In this document: one piece after another, positions 1-6,704 of the stretch
Position numbering within the stretch: the stretch's first letter is position 1
How the letters are laid out: each line of letters starts with the position of its first letter
From: Clostridia bacterium
Lineage (GTDB): Bacteria; Bacillota; Clostridia; Oscillospirales; CAG-272
Reading direction: 5' to 3'
NCBI GenBank assembly: GCA_017518025.1
Contig: JAFWWR010000150.1
Coordinates: 1 to 11,137 of the forward strand
DNA length: 11,137 nucleotides
Notes under the pieces: generated by a model
The model's input: only the letters and a program-made list of their open reading frames with translations
Told to the model about the DNA's origin: nothing
Database searches by the model: none
Position numbers and translations under genes: made by a program

Positions 1-1536
1 CTTGTATCCGAAGACCTCGGTCAGAAGGGCGTTGATGTTTTCTTCTGTGAACGTGCCGCCGGTGCCGAACTGGAAGTTAACGTCCTCGTGAGAGGAGCAC
101 AGAAGGTCGGCGAGCTTGTTTTCAACGTCGAACTGGACCTGGTTGATGCCGAGAGGAGCGATTTCTTCTTCTCTCTCCGCGTCGCATCTGCTGCACTTGA
201 ACAGTCTGATACCCGGTTCGGTGTCGGTCGGTTCAAGGGTGACCGTTCCCTCGTCCCAGTCGTGGCCGAGGGCGTCAACGTAGGTGTCAACGTACTCGTA
301 GTCTCCGCGGGAGCAGATGTGAGTCGTGTAGCCCTGCTCCGTGCAGGTGGGATCCGTCACAACGTCGACGTAATCGTGACCGAGAGCGTCGACGGACTGT
401 GTTTCAACAAGTGAACAGCGAGGGCACGTCCTTGCTTCTTCACCGGGTTCTGTACAGGTGGGATTAACGGTCTGATTCCATTCGGACCAGTCGTGGCCGA
501 GGGCGTCGACATAGCTGTTTTCGTCAATGTAGCTGTCCCCGCAGATGGAGCAAACGTACTTGATATAGCCCTGCTCCGTGCAGGTAGGATCGACGGTCTC
601 CGCCACGTAATCGTGATCGTGAGGCGGGATCTCGATCTGATCGTCGGAGAAGGTACCGAGAGCGTTGGTGTACTTTCCTCCGGTGGATTTGTACTTCTTG
701 TTGAACGCGGCTGCGGTTCCGCCCAGGAATCCGCCGTCGCCGAGAGAAACGCCGTACGTCTTGGCGCCTTCCATGTTGACGCCCTCGCTGCCGCCGGTAA
801 GGGTCATGACAAAACGGATCTGGTCGCCGTCAATGGGAAGTCCGTCGCTGAGTTTGTCGGCCTCCAGCACGGATTCAAACGGATAAGAGATCTCGTAGGT
901 CACGGTATTGCCGTCGACCTTTACGAAGTAGTCCTCTCCGGCGGTCTGCTCGAGAGAGCCGGTGAGGCCGTGCTCCTTATACCAGCCGTAAAGCTGCTCT
1001 CCGGTCTCGGTGTTAACGCCGATACCTCTGTAGAGGAACTCGTTTTCGGAATTCTCAACTTCGCTGACTTTAGTGACGAGTCCGAACTGGAACATAAAAT
1101 ACTCGTCGGAAGGATACGGCAGACCGGTTTCGGGGTGAATAGGCCAGTTCTCGGGATCCGGGTTCGTTCCGAGACAGAGCGGCGTCTCCAGAAGAGTCGC
1201 CTGAGCCGCAAAGTTCAGTCCGTTGTCCTCGTCCCATGATATGTAGTAATGGACGTTGTTCAGGAACTGCTGCGCCTTGGTTTTCTGGTTTACCGTCATA
1301 TACACAAGCAGAAGGTCTGTTGTGTTGGGATCGCGGTTGATCTCGATCTCCTCGTATTCGCCGGCCCTGATCACGCCGTCATGGACGACGGGAGCGGCCG
1401 CCTTCTTGATCGTCGCGGACGTCTGGCAGCCGGTTTCTGACGGCTTATGCCAAGCGGCGGAGACGATGGCGGCAAACTGCGCGGAAAGCATAAGAAGCGC
1501 GATCGCCACCGCGATGAGTTTTCTCATTTTCTTCAT
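1..1536 (-). CDS. Secreted surface protein with CBM9/DOMON-like domain and CTE cysteine repeats (partial, C-terminus off the left edge)
   Basis: The frame stays open to base 1, giving 512 residues without a stop. Residues 1-28 form a signal peptide: MKKMRK, then a hydrophobic run ending near AIVSAA. Residues 50-300 resemble the CBM9/DOMON-like carbohydrate-binding fold: they open with HDGVIRAGEYEE (the usual DG-x-I-xx-GEY/W opening), followed by the strand VHYYISWDEDNGLNFAAQA. Residues 306-463 hold four CTE/LGHDW cysteine repeats. Residues 464-512 begin another region (INQVQFDVENKLADLLC), which I do not recognise. The start has a strong ribosome site, AAGGGGG at 1545-1551, eight bases before the ATG, and its own promoter at 1614-1642. 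A role in binding polysaccharide or decorating the cell surface is inferred. No catalytic motif and no SLH or LPXTG anchor is visible in the part shown; an anchor may lie beyond the edge. The fold assignment rests on short motifs and is moderate. Confidence 0.85.
   Translation of the reverse strand, partial: MKKMRKLIAVAIALLMLSAQFAAIVSAAWHKPSETGCQTSATIKKAAAPVVHDGVIRAGEYEEIEINRDPNTTDLLLVYMTVNQKTKAQQFLNNVHYYISWDEDNGLNFAAQATLLETPLCLGTNPDPENWPIHPETGLPYPSDEYFMFQFGLVTKVSEVENSENEFLYRGIGVNTETGEQLYGWYKEHGLTGSLEQTAGEDYFVKVDGNTVTYEISYPFESVLEADKLSDGLPIDGDQIRFVMTLTGGSEGVNMEGAKTYGVSLGDGGFLGGTAAAFNKKYKSTGGKYTNALGTFSDDQIEIPPHDHDYVAETVDPTCTEQGYIKYVCSICGDSYIDENSYVDALGHDWSEWNQTVNPTCTEPGEEARTCPRCSLVETQSVDALGHDYVDVVTDPTCTEQGYTTHICSRGDYEYVDTYVDALGHDWDEGTVTLEPTDTEPGIRLFKCSRCDAEREEEIAPLGINQVQFDVENKLADLLCSSHEDVNFQFGTGGTFTEENINALLTEVFGYK
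148..621 (-). repeat. Four tandem CTE/LGHDW cysteine repeats in the partial surface protein
   Basis: Protein residues 306-463 contain four units of about 37-42 residues. Each has a (D/N/E)PTCTE-x-G-like start (C319, C361, C398, and D438 in the last), then a CxxC pair (C329/C332, C371/C374, a lone C408, C448/C451) and a DALGHDW/Y or IAPLG end. Such repeats are common in secreted proteins of gut Clostridia; their function is not known to me, and the cysteines could bind metal or form disulfides. Units 1 and 3 share 20- and 21-base identical stretches (329-348 with 566-585; 256-276 with 487-507), so the array probably grew by copying a two-unit block. Confidence 0.85.
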
Positions 1537-1564
1537 TACTTGAACCCCCTTGAATTTTATTATG

Positions 1565-1590
1565 CAGAGCAGTCGCTCTGTAAAATACAG
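1565..1590 (-). other. Two overlapping inverted repeats in the 5' leader of the surface-protein gene
   Basis: On the minus strand CTGTA-TTT-TACAG (1578-1590) and CAGAGC-GACT-GCTCTG (1565-1580) share the bases CAG, so the two hairpins cannot form at once. They lie between the predicted transcription start (near 1607) and the ribosome site (1545-1551). No run of T follows either hairpin, so this is not an ordinary terminator. It could be a leader structure or an operator-like palindrome; chance is possible. Confidence 0.35.
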
Positions 1591-1613
1591 GATCACTTGA
1601 AGTTTCTTTTACA

Positions 1614-1642
1614 ATTTTAACATATCGCGCGCCGTATTGCAA
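1614..1642 (-). promoter_or_regulatory. Predicted sigma-A promoter of the surface-protein gene
   Basis: Read on the minus strand, TTGCAA (1637-1642) and TAAAAT (1614-1619) are separated by exactly 17 bases and match the -35 and -10 consensus at 4 of 6 and 5 of 6 positions. Transcription would start near 1607, giving a leader of about 70 bases. I see no terminator hairpin after the upstream gene ends at 1661, so read-through from that gene is also possible. Confidence 0.55.
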
Positions 1643-1660
1643 CGAAAGTATGTAAATTGT

Positions 1661-4342
1661 TTATGAAATTCTTCCCATTTCCTCGAAATGGATGTCGGAT
1701 ATTCCGGCGTCGGGACGCACTCTGTAGTCTCCGAACGTCGGATCGACGAAATACGGATTTTCGTCGAGCGGAAGCACCTCGGTGCCGTCCTTCACGCCGA
1801 ACATCTCGTAATACTTGTTTTCCGGGATCTTCGCGCCGAAGATCTTGTTGTTCGTGTAGTAGTTGACAGGCGAGAAGACGCTGTCCGGCTGTCCCGCTGA
1901 AGACTTGTCGTAATTGAGGTTATACAGCTCCGGCCATCTCTCGAGCCAAGTCCCGTACGCGGGATGGCCCTCTTTCGGTCTGTCGTCCAGATATGCAAGA
2001 AGAGAATTCACCTCCGGGCTGTCGCTCAGAGCTTCCTCATAGCGCTGGCCCAGATACATAAACGGTGATCTGTCGTTTTTATCGGTGACTATTATCACGT
2101 TGTCGTGAGCGTTATTGTCCCGTCCGCCGTTGAACGTTATCGCGAAGGACCCGGCGTTATAGAATAGATTTCCGTAGATGATCTGCCCGTCCGCGCCGTC
2201 GAGATAAACGCCGTGCTGCGCTCCGGCGGAGCGGATATTCTTAAACAGATTATACCGGATCACGTTGCTCCTGAACGCGTTGGACATATAGGTATAGACG
2301 GCGCCGAAGTCCTGCGTGTTCTTCATAAGCCCGTCGAACACGTTATATTCGATAACGCAGTCGATACAGTAGTCGTACCTCACCGCGCCGTGGGCGCCGC
2401 GCAGGAACTCATTGTGAGAGACGACCGTGCCCACGTTGTGCCTCAGCGCCACGCCGTCCGCCCCTTCAAAATAGAGCGGCAGACCGAAGTCGTAGAACAG
2501 ATTGTTCGTTATAACGTGGCCGGACGGGTCCAGCATCCAGCGTTCACCAGGCGCGTCGAGATAAATACCGCAGCGGGAGAAGTGGAACAGCTCGCTGTCG
2601 CACAGGGTAAAGTTCCGAATCTTTCCGCCGCTTATGGCGCGCTGTCCGCAGACGTCGCCGATGCGGCAACCCTCCACGGTGATATCGTCGCCGTCGACGG
2701 TCAGTGCGTCGTCCCGTGTACCGATGAACGAGAGGCCGACGAAAGATATGAAGTCCGCGCCGTTTTCAACAGTTACGAATCCGCCGCCCAGCGGGATCGA
2801 GTAATCTCCGGAGGGCTCGTATACGTACAGAGTCTTCGTCTTCTCGTCGAACCAGTACTCCCCTCGCTCGTCGAGGAATTCCGCGAGATTGTGGAAGAAG
2901 ACCGTATCGGCCATCCTTCCCTCGTATGCGAGGACGTAGCTGTCAAGATCGTATATCCCGTCGAAGTCGAAGTTCTCGAAATCGAAGGTGATGATACCGG
3001 TATTCTTATCGTAAGACTTGACCGGGAAAGTATCCTGGAACCATCCGGTCCTGAGATACCCGGTGATCTTGAGTCCTTCGTAGGTGGTGAAGTTGCTCAC
3101 CGTGTAGGCGAGCGGACCGATGATGCGTATGCTGGCGCGTTCGTCCACGGTGGTGGTCATGTCGGTGTAGACTCTGTCCGTGCCGTCGGGGAACTTGTTG
3201 GGAAATCTTGCCTCCCAGCAGAAGCCGTCGCCGCCGATGAGGGACGTCCTCTGATCGAACTTATCTATCTTTCCCGCGAGGCTGACTTTGAAAATGTGGT
3301 CCCCCGCCTCTTCCGGGAAGAGTTTTTTCTCCCCGGAGGAGATCTTTGTGAAGCTTCCGTCAGGGATGACGATCCCGTTGGAGAATTTTACCTCGCCGTC
3401 GCCGTATGCGCGGTAGACGATGCGCTGGTCTTCCCTGCCGGAATCCCCGGAGGTGAACGTCACGTTGTCGAGAGCGCCGTAGTCGCCCGCCTTAAATGCA
3501 ACTACGATGTCTCCCGAGGTCTTTGTCTGCTTAAGCTCCCGGACCGCGTCACGGGCGCGTTCGAAGGACGCGAAGGGGTGAGACGCGTCCGTGCCGGATG
3601 CGTTGTCGTCGCCGTCGGGCGATACGTAAAAGTCCGCGTCCGTGACGAGGGGATATTCCGGGGAGGTGTAAGATGAAATTATCTGAGGTTCCGCATATTC
3701 GAGAGCGTAGTTCGGGCCCGCGTCGTCGAATCTCTTGATTATTGTGGCAAACTGCTCCCGAGTCGCCATGCCGCGGGGGTCGAGGAGGTCCGTCTTGCCG
3801 GACGTCACTCCGGTGATGAAGCCACGCGCCGTCGCCCAGGTGAGAGCGTTCTTCGCGTAGCTGTGAGTTTTTGAGGCGTCCGGAAACGCGGAAAGATCGC
3901 CTTTGATGCGCGTGTCGTAGCCGACGGTACCGGCAAAACGAAAGAACATTGCGGCAAGCTGTTCCCTGGTTATCTCGCCCGAGGGTTGGAACGTCCCGTC
4001 GGAGTAACCCTCGACGATCCCGTTGCTCTTCGCCCATATCACGGCGTTCGAGTACCACTTACCGGAGCTCACGTCGGAAAAATCATTTGAGAACGACACG
4101 GCCGGACTTCCCGCCTTGCGGTAAAGTACCGTCGCCACCATGGCGCGGGTCATGGTCCCGGCGGGACCGAATTTTCCGCCGCCGATACCGTCCATGTATT
4201 TCATCTCGTACGCGTATTTTATCGCCTTATAGCTCCAGCGGGACGTTTTGACGTCGCTGAAAGGTGACGCTTCCGCCGCGAACGCCGGAACGGCGCAGGC
4301 GAGCATCAGCACGGCGAGAAGAATGCAGAAAAAACGTTTCAT
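1661..4342 (-). CDS. SLH-anchored right-handed beta-helix protein, GH141-like
   Basis: This complete 893-residue protein starts with a signal peptide (MKRFFCILLAVLMLACAVPAFA, cleaved near residue 23). Three SLH repeats follow at about 27-78, 88-139 and 150-207, with the FSDV...W...A and G-x-F-x-P...(T)R motifs; SLH repeats hold proteins on pyruvylated secondary cell-wall polymers. From residue 236 it reads DADFYVSPDGDD...PFASFERARDAVRE, the usual opening of extracellular beta-helix proteins. Further landmarks are EARFPN (378-382), GEYWFDEKTKTLYVY (494-508), a beta-helix from about 520 to 760, and a closing FVDPTFGDYRV (865-875). QDFGAVY (D678) and GVYLD (D715) sit where GH141 enzymes carry their two catalytic aspartates, by memory of the family. 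Glycosidase activity on a plant or host polysaccharide is inferred; a pectate-lyase-like or non-catalytic binding role is possible. The ribosome site AAGGAGA (4351-4357) is eight bases before the ATG. The gene is divergent from the PocR/AraC regulator. Confidence 0.9.
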   Translation of the reverse strand: MKRFFCILLAVLMLACAVPAFAAEASPFSDVKTSRWSYKAIKYAYEMKYMDGIGGGKFGPAGTMTRAMVATVLYRKAGSPAVSFSNDFSDVSSGKWYSNAVIWAKSNGIVEGYSDGTFQPSGEITREQLAAMFFRFAGTVGYDTRIKGDLSAFPDASKTHSYAKNALTWATARGFITGVTSGKTDLLDPRGMATREQFATIIKRFDDAGPNYALEYAEPQIISSYTSPEYPLVTDADFYVSPDGDDNASGTDASHPFASFERARDAVRELKQTKTSGDIVVAFKAGDYGALDNVTFTSGDSGREDQRIVYRAYGDGEVKFSNGIVIPDGSFTKISSGEKKLFPEEAGDHIFKVSLAGKIDKFDQRTSLIGGDGFCWEARFPNKFPDGTDRVYTDMTTTVDERASIRIIGPLAYTVSNFTTYEGLKITGYLRTGWFQDTFPVKSYDKNTGIITFDFENFDFDGIYDLDSYVLAYEGRMADTVFFHNLAEFLDERGEYWFDEKTKTLYVYEPSGDYSIPLGGGFVTVENGADFISFVGLSFIGTRDDALTVDGDDITVEGCRIGDVCGQRAISGGKIRNFTLCDSELFHFSRCGIYLDAPGERWMLDPSGHVITNNLFYDFGLPLYFEGADGVALRHNVGTVVSHNEFLRGAHGAVRYDYCIDCVIEYNVFDGLMKNTQDFGAVYTYMSNAFRSNVIRYNLFKNIRSAGAQHGVYLDGADGQIIYGNLFYNAGSFAITFNGGRDNNAHDNVIIVTDKNDRSPFMYLGQRYEEALSDSPEVNSLLAYLDDRPKEGHPAYGTWLERWPELYNLNYDKSSAGQPDSVFSPVNYYTNNKIFGAKIPENKYYEMFGVKDGTEVLPLDENPYFVDPTFGDYRVRPDAGISDIHFEEMGRIS

Positions 4343-4389
4343 TACCGATATCTCCTTGATACAGGGACCCTATTTTATGATCCACGTCT

Positions 4390-4395
4390 ATTATA
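4390..4395 (-). promoter_or_regulatory. Possible -10 box for the SLH beta-helix gene
   Basis: The minus strand carries a perfect TATAAT here, about 48 bases upstream of the start codon. No good -35 box lies 16-18 bases further upstream, where the sequence is only AT-rich. A weak -35 would fit a promoter that needs an activator, such as the divergent AraC-type protein. Confidence 0.4.
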
Positions 4396-4426
4396 ATAAA
4401 ATAATCCGCCTTTTTATATAGAAAAA

Positions 4427-4452
4427 TGTTCGAATTACTTTAAATTTGTTCG
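4427..4452. promoter_or_regulatory. Candidate AraC-type operator: direct repeat TGTTCG spaced 20 bp
   Basis: TGTTCG occurs at 4427-4432 and again at 4447-4452, the same way round and 20 bases apart, about two helical turns. AraC-family dimers commonly bind direct half-sites at about this spacing. The second copy lies between the predicted -35 and -10 of the regulator gene, which would suit autoregulation. The match beyond the six core bases is weak (about 10 of 20), so the assignment is tentative. Confidence 0.35.
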
Positions 4453-4467
4453 GAAGTGTGGTAAAAT
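4439..4467 (+). promoter_or_regulatory. Predicted promoter of the PocR/AraC regulator gene
   Basis: TTTAAA (4439-4444) and TAAAAT (4462-4467) are separated by 17 bases and match the sigma-A boxes at 4 of 6 and 5 of 6 positions. The start point would fall near 4474, about 34 bases before the ATG. The region is very AT-rich, so such matches also arise by chance. Confidence 0.45.
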
Positions 4468-4507
4468 TTAATAAGCTATTTTTGTATATTTTGACGAGAG
4501 GTAAAAA

Positions 4508-5359
4508 ATGGTCTCATTTTTTGATATTGAAAAGCTCGGAGAACTGCTGAAAGACTTCTACGAAATAACAAAGATCCGCATTACGGTATCGGACGAAAAG
4601 CAGGAAGAGCTGGCGTCGTATCCCCCGTTCCTTCCCCCCTACTGCTCCATCATACAGGGGTCGCAAAGGGGGCACATGGCCTGTCTCGCGTGCGACCGCC
4701 ACGCGTGCGAGGTGTCGGTCAAAACAAGGTCGACGTATACGTATCAGTGTCACGCCGGGCTGACCGAGGCGATCTCTCCTCTGTACGTCGGCGACGTGCT
4801 CATCGGCTATCTCATGATCGGCAACGTATTCACTTACCCGGATCACGAAAAGGGCTGGAGAGTGATAAAAGAAAAAACGGGGGAGCTGGGCATTGATGAG
4901 AAAAAGCTGAAAGAGGCGCTGATGACGGCGCTCCCCACCGAGGAGACCTACGTCCGCTCCGCGGCGCAGATACTCAACGCGGTGGCGTCCTACACCATTC
5001 TCGAGAGGATGGCGACGCTGAAGGAAGATCTGCTCGAGGTGCGGCTCGAGTCTTATCTTGATTCGCATTATACGGAAAAGACTGACGCCACGGCGGTCTC
5101 GGATTATCTGGGGATCGGCAAAACGCAGCTTTACGAACTGTCGAACAGACTTTACGGGTGCGGGATCGCAGAGAAGATCCGGTCAATGAGGATGCAGAAA
5201 GCAAAGGAACTGCTGAGAGAACAGCGCGATCTTCCCCTCGCCGGGGTGGCCGAAAGATGCGGCTTCAACGACTACAATTACTTTATCACCGTTTTCAGAC
5301 GCGAGGTGGGCATGACCCTGGCGCGCTGGCGCAGAAAGAACTGGCCGGTCATAAAATGA
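4508..5359 (+). CDS. AraC-family transcription regulator with PocR-type sensory domain
   Basis: The 283-residue cytoplasmic protein has two parts. Residues 5-165 match the PocR sensory domain: a cysteine group (C46, C59, C62, C67, C81), with ACLACDRHA followed by YQCHAGLTEAISPLYVGDVLIGYLMIGNVF, the domain's most typical stretch. In PocR itself this domain senses 1,2-propanediol; the ligand here is unknown. Residues 178-275 form the AraC double helix-turn-helix, including AVSDYLGIGKTQLYELSNRLYG and the second-helix signature VAERCGFNDYNYFITVFRREVGMT. There are no membrane segments, so it is a soluble one-component regulator. GAGAGG (4496-4501), six bases before the ATG, supports the start. It is divergent from the SLH beta-helix gene and is a natural candidate to control that gene and perhaps itself. 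The target assignment is inference from position. Confidence 0.93.
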   Translation: MVSFFDIEKLGELLKDFYEITKIRITVSDEKQEELASYPPFLPPYCSIIQGSQRGHMACLACDRHACEVSVKTRSTYTYQCHAGLTEAISPLYVGDVLIGYLMIGNVFTYPDHEKGWRVIKEKTGELGIDEKKLKEALMTALPTEETYVRSAAQILNAVASYTILERMATLKEDLLEVRLESYLDSHYTEKTDATAVSDYLGIGKTQLYELSNRLYGCGIAEKIRSMRMQKAKELLREQRDLPLAGVAERCGFNDYNYFITVFRREVGMTLARWRRKNWPVIK

Positions 5360-5362
5360 CAA

Positions 5363-5401
5363 AACCGTGCGGACGTAATCCTGCGTCCGCACGGTTCTTT
5401 T
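5363..5401. terminator. Bidirectional intrinsic terminator between the regulator gene and purA
   Basis: A perfect 13-bp stem (AACCGTGCGGACG at 5363-5375 with its complement at 5384-5396) encloses an eight-base loop. On the plus strand the stem is followed by CTTTT (5397-5401). On the minus strand its terminal TT runs into TTGTC and then TTTT, so it can end both converging transcripts in the 46-base gap between the two stop codons. Confidence 0.92.
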
Positions 5402-5405
5402 ACAT

Positions 5406-6689
5406 TCACATTTCGATGTACGCGTCCCTCTCCGCGCCGACGGAGACGTATTTGATACGACATCCCACGGCGCTTGCGATATACTCCACGTATTTCCGGG
5501 CGTTTTCGGGAAGATCCGAAAACTTACGGCAACCGGAGATGTCGCACATCCATCCGTCGAAATATTCCGTCACCGGCTTCGCTCTGTTGAGCCGGGATCC
5601 CGACGGGAACACGTCGGTCACTTCTCCGTCGATCTCGTATCCCGTGACGACGGGGATCTTTTTCATATAAGAGAGCACGTCGAGCTTCGTCAGCGCGACG
5701 TAGTCGGCGCCCTGCATCTTCACGCCGTAGCGGGAGGCGACGACGTCGAATCCTCCGACACGCCTCGGTCTGCCGGTGGCGGCGCCGTACTCACGGCCCG
5801 CCTCCCGGAGGGCGTCGCCCTCTTCTCCGAAAAGCTCGCAGGTAAACGGCCCCGCGCCGACGCAGCTGGAATACGCCTTCATGATGCCCGCCACCTCGGT
5901 GAGCTTCAGCTGAGGCACGCCCGCGCCGATAGGCGCGTAGGCGGCGATGGTGGACGAGGATGAGGTGAAGGGGTAAATGCCGAAGTCGATGTCGCGGAGA
6001 GCGCCCAACTGGGCCTCGAACATGACCGATTTTCCTTCTCTCGCCGCCTCGGTGAGGTATTCCGTTGTGTCGACGATATAATCCTTCAGCGGATCGCCGA
6101 ATTTTTCGAGCCAGGCGAGGCATTCATCCGCGGTGACGGCGGCGGCTCCGTAGCCCTTTTCAACGGTTATGTTTTTCCATTCAACGATCGCGCCGATGCG
6201 TGATCTTATATATTCCGGGTCGAGAAGGTCTCCCATCCGGAACGCCTTTTTCATGTATTTGTCGGCGTAGACCGGCGCAATGCCGCGCCTGGTGGAGCCG
6301 AAGCCGGCGCTGCCGAGGCGGTCTTCCTCAAGGCAGTCGAGCAGCTTGTGATAGGGCATACAGATCGTCGCCCGGTCGCTGATCTTGAGCTTTTCGGGGG
6401 TGATCTCTATACCCTTTTCGCGCAGTTTTCCCATCTCCCCGCAGAGGTGCTCGATGTCGATAACCATGCCGGGACCCATCACGTTTACCGTGCTGTCGCT
6501 CAGTATCCCCGACGGGAGCAGATTAAGTATGAATTCGCCTTTGTCATTCACCACAGTATGTCCGGCGTTGTTGCCGCCCTGGTATCTCACGACCACGTCG
6601 AATTCGCGGGCGAGAAGGTCTACCATCCTTCCCTTTCCCTCATCTCCCCAGTTGATACCGGCCACGGCGCAGAATCTGCTTTGTTTCAT
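5406..6689 (-). CDS. purA: Adenylosuccinate synthetase
   Basis: The enzyme joins IMP and aspartate using GTP to form adenylosuccinate, the first committed step to AMP (EC 6.3.4.4). Its 427 residues are the normal length. GDEGKG (15-20, with catalytic D16) and GGNNAGHT (38-45, with catalytic H44) form the active-site start. STRRGIAPVYADK (132-144), DIDFGIYPFTSS (233-244), TGRPRR (305-310) and a later TKLDVLS guanine-binding stretch follow. Several motifs depart from the widespread bacterial form: GINWGDEGKG instead of GxQWGDEGKG, EAQLGALRDIDFG instead of EGAQGxLLDIDxG, and TSSSSTIAAY instead of TSSNTTAGG. This suggests a divergent subfamily with the key residues kept. It is the last gene of the operon, 15 bases after purB, with AAAGG (6697-6701) seven bases before the ATG, and ends at the shared terminator. 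Confidence 0.97.
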   Translation of the reverse strand: MKQSRFCAVAGINWGDEGKGRMVDLLAREFDVVVRYQGGNNAGHTVVNDKGEFILNLLPSGILSDSTVNVMGPGMVIDIEHLCGEMGKLREKGIEITPEKLKISDRATICMPYHKLLDCLEEDRLGSAGFGSTRRGIAPVYADKYMKKAFRMGDLLDPEYIRSRIGAIVEWKNITVEKGYGAAAVTADECLAWLEKFGDPLKDYIVDTTEYLTEAAREGKSVMFEAQLGALRDIDFGIYPFTSSSSTIAAYAPIGAGVPQLKLTEVAGIMKAYSSCVGAGPFTCELFGEEGDALREAGREYGAATGRPRRVGGFDVVASRYGVKMQGADYVALTKLDVLSYMKKIPVVTGYEIDGEVTDVFPSGSRLNRAKPVTEYFDGWMCDISGCRKFSDLPENARKYVEYIASAVGCRIKYVSVGAERDAYIEM

Positions 6690-6704
6690 TTCTTTGCCTT
6701 TCTT

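Noticed and set aside
148..621. Regular repeats that might suggest a CRISPR array
   Set aside because: The repeats are in frame, coding, imperfect and of unequal spacing (37-42 codons), and encode a known kind of protein repeat.
493..1239. Open frame of 248 codons on the plus strand
   Set aside because: It is antisense to the partial surface-protein gene, which has a signal peptide, promoter, ribosome site and repeats. The antisense product resembles nothing known.
1537..1660. Terminator after the SLH beta-helix gene
   Set aside because: No GC-rich hairpin followed by a T run is present; the gap holds the next gene's promoter and leader instead.
2213..3676. Long open frame of 487 codons on the plus strand
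   Set aside because: It lies wholly antisense to the SLH beta-helix gene. Its translation has no recognisable domain or signal, and such long shadow frames are expected opposite GC-rich genes with few stop codons in that phase.
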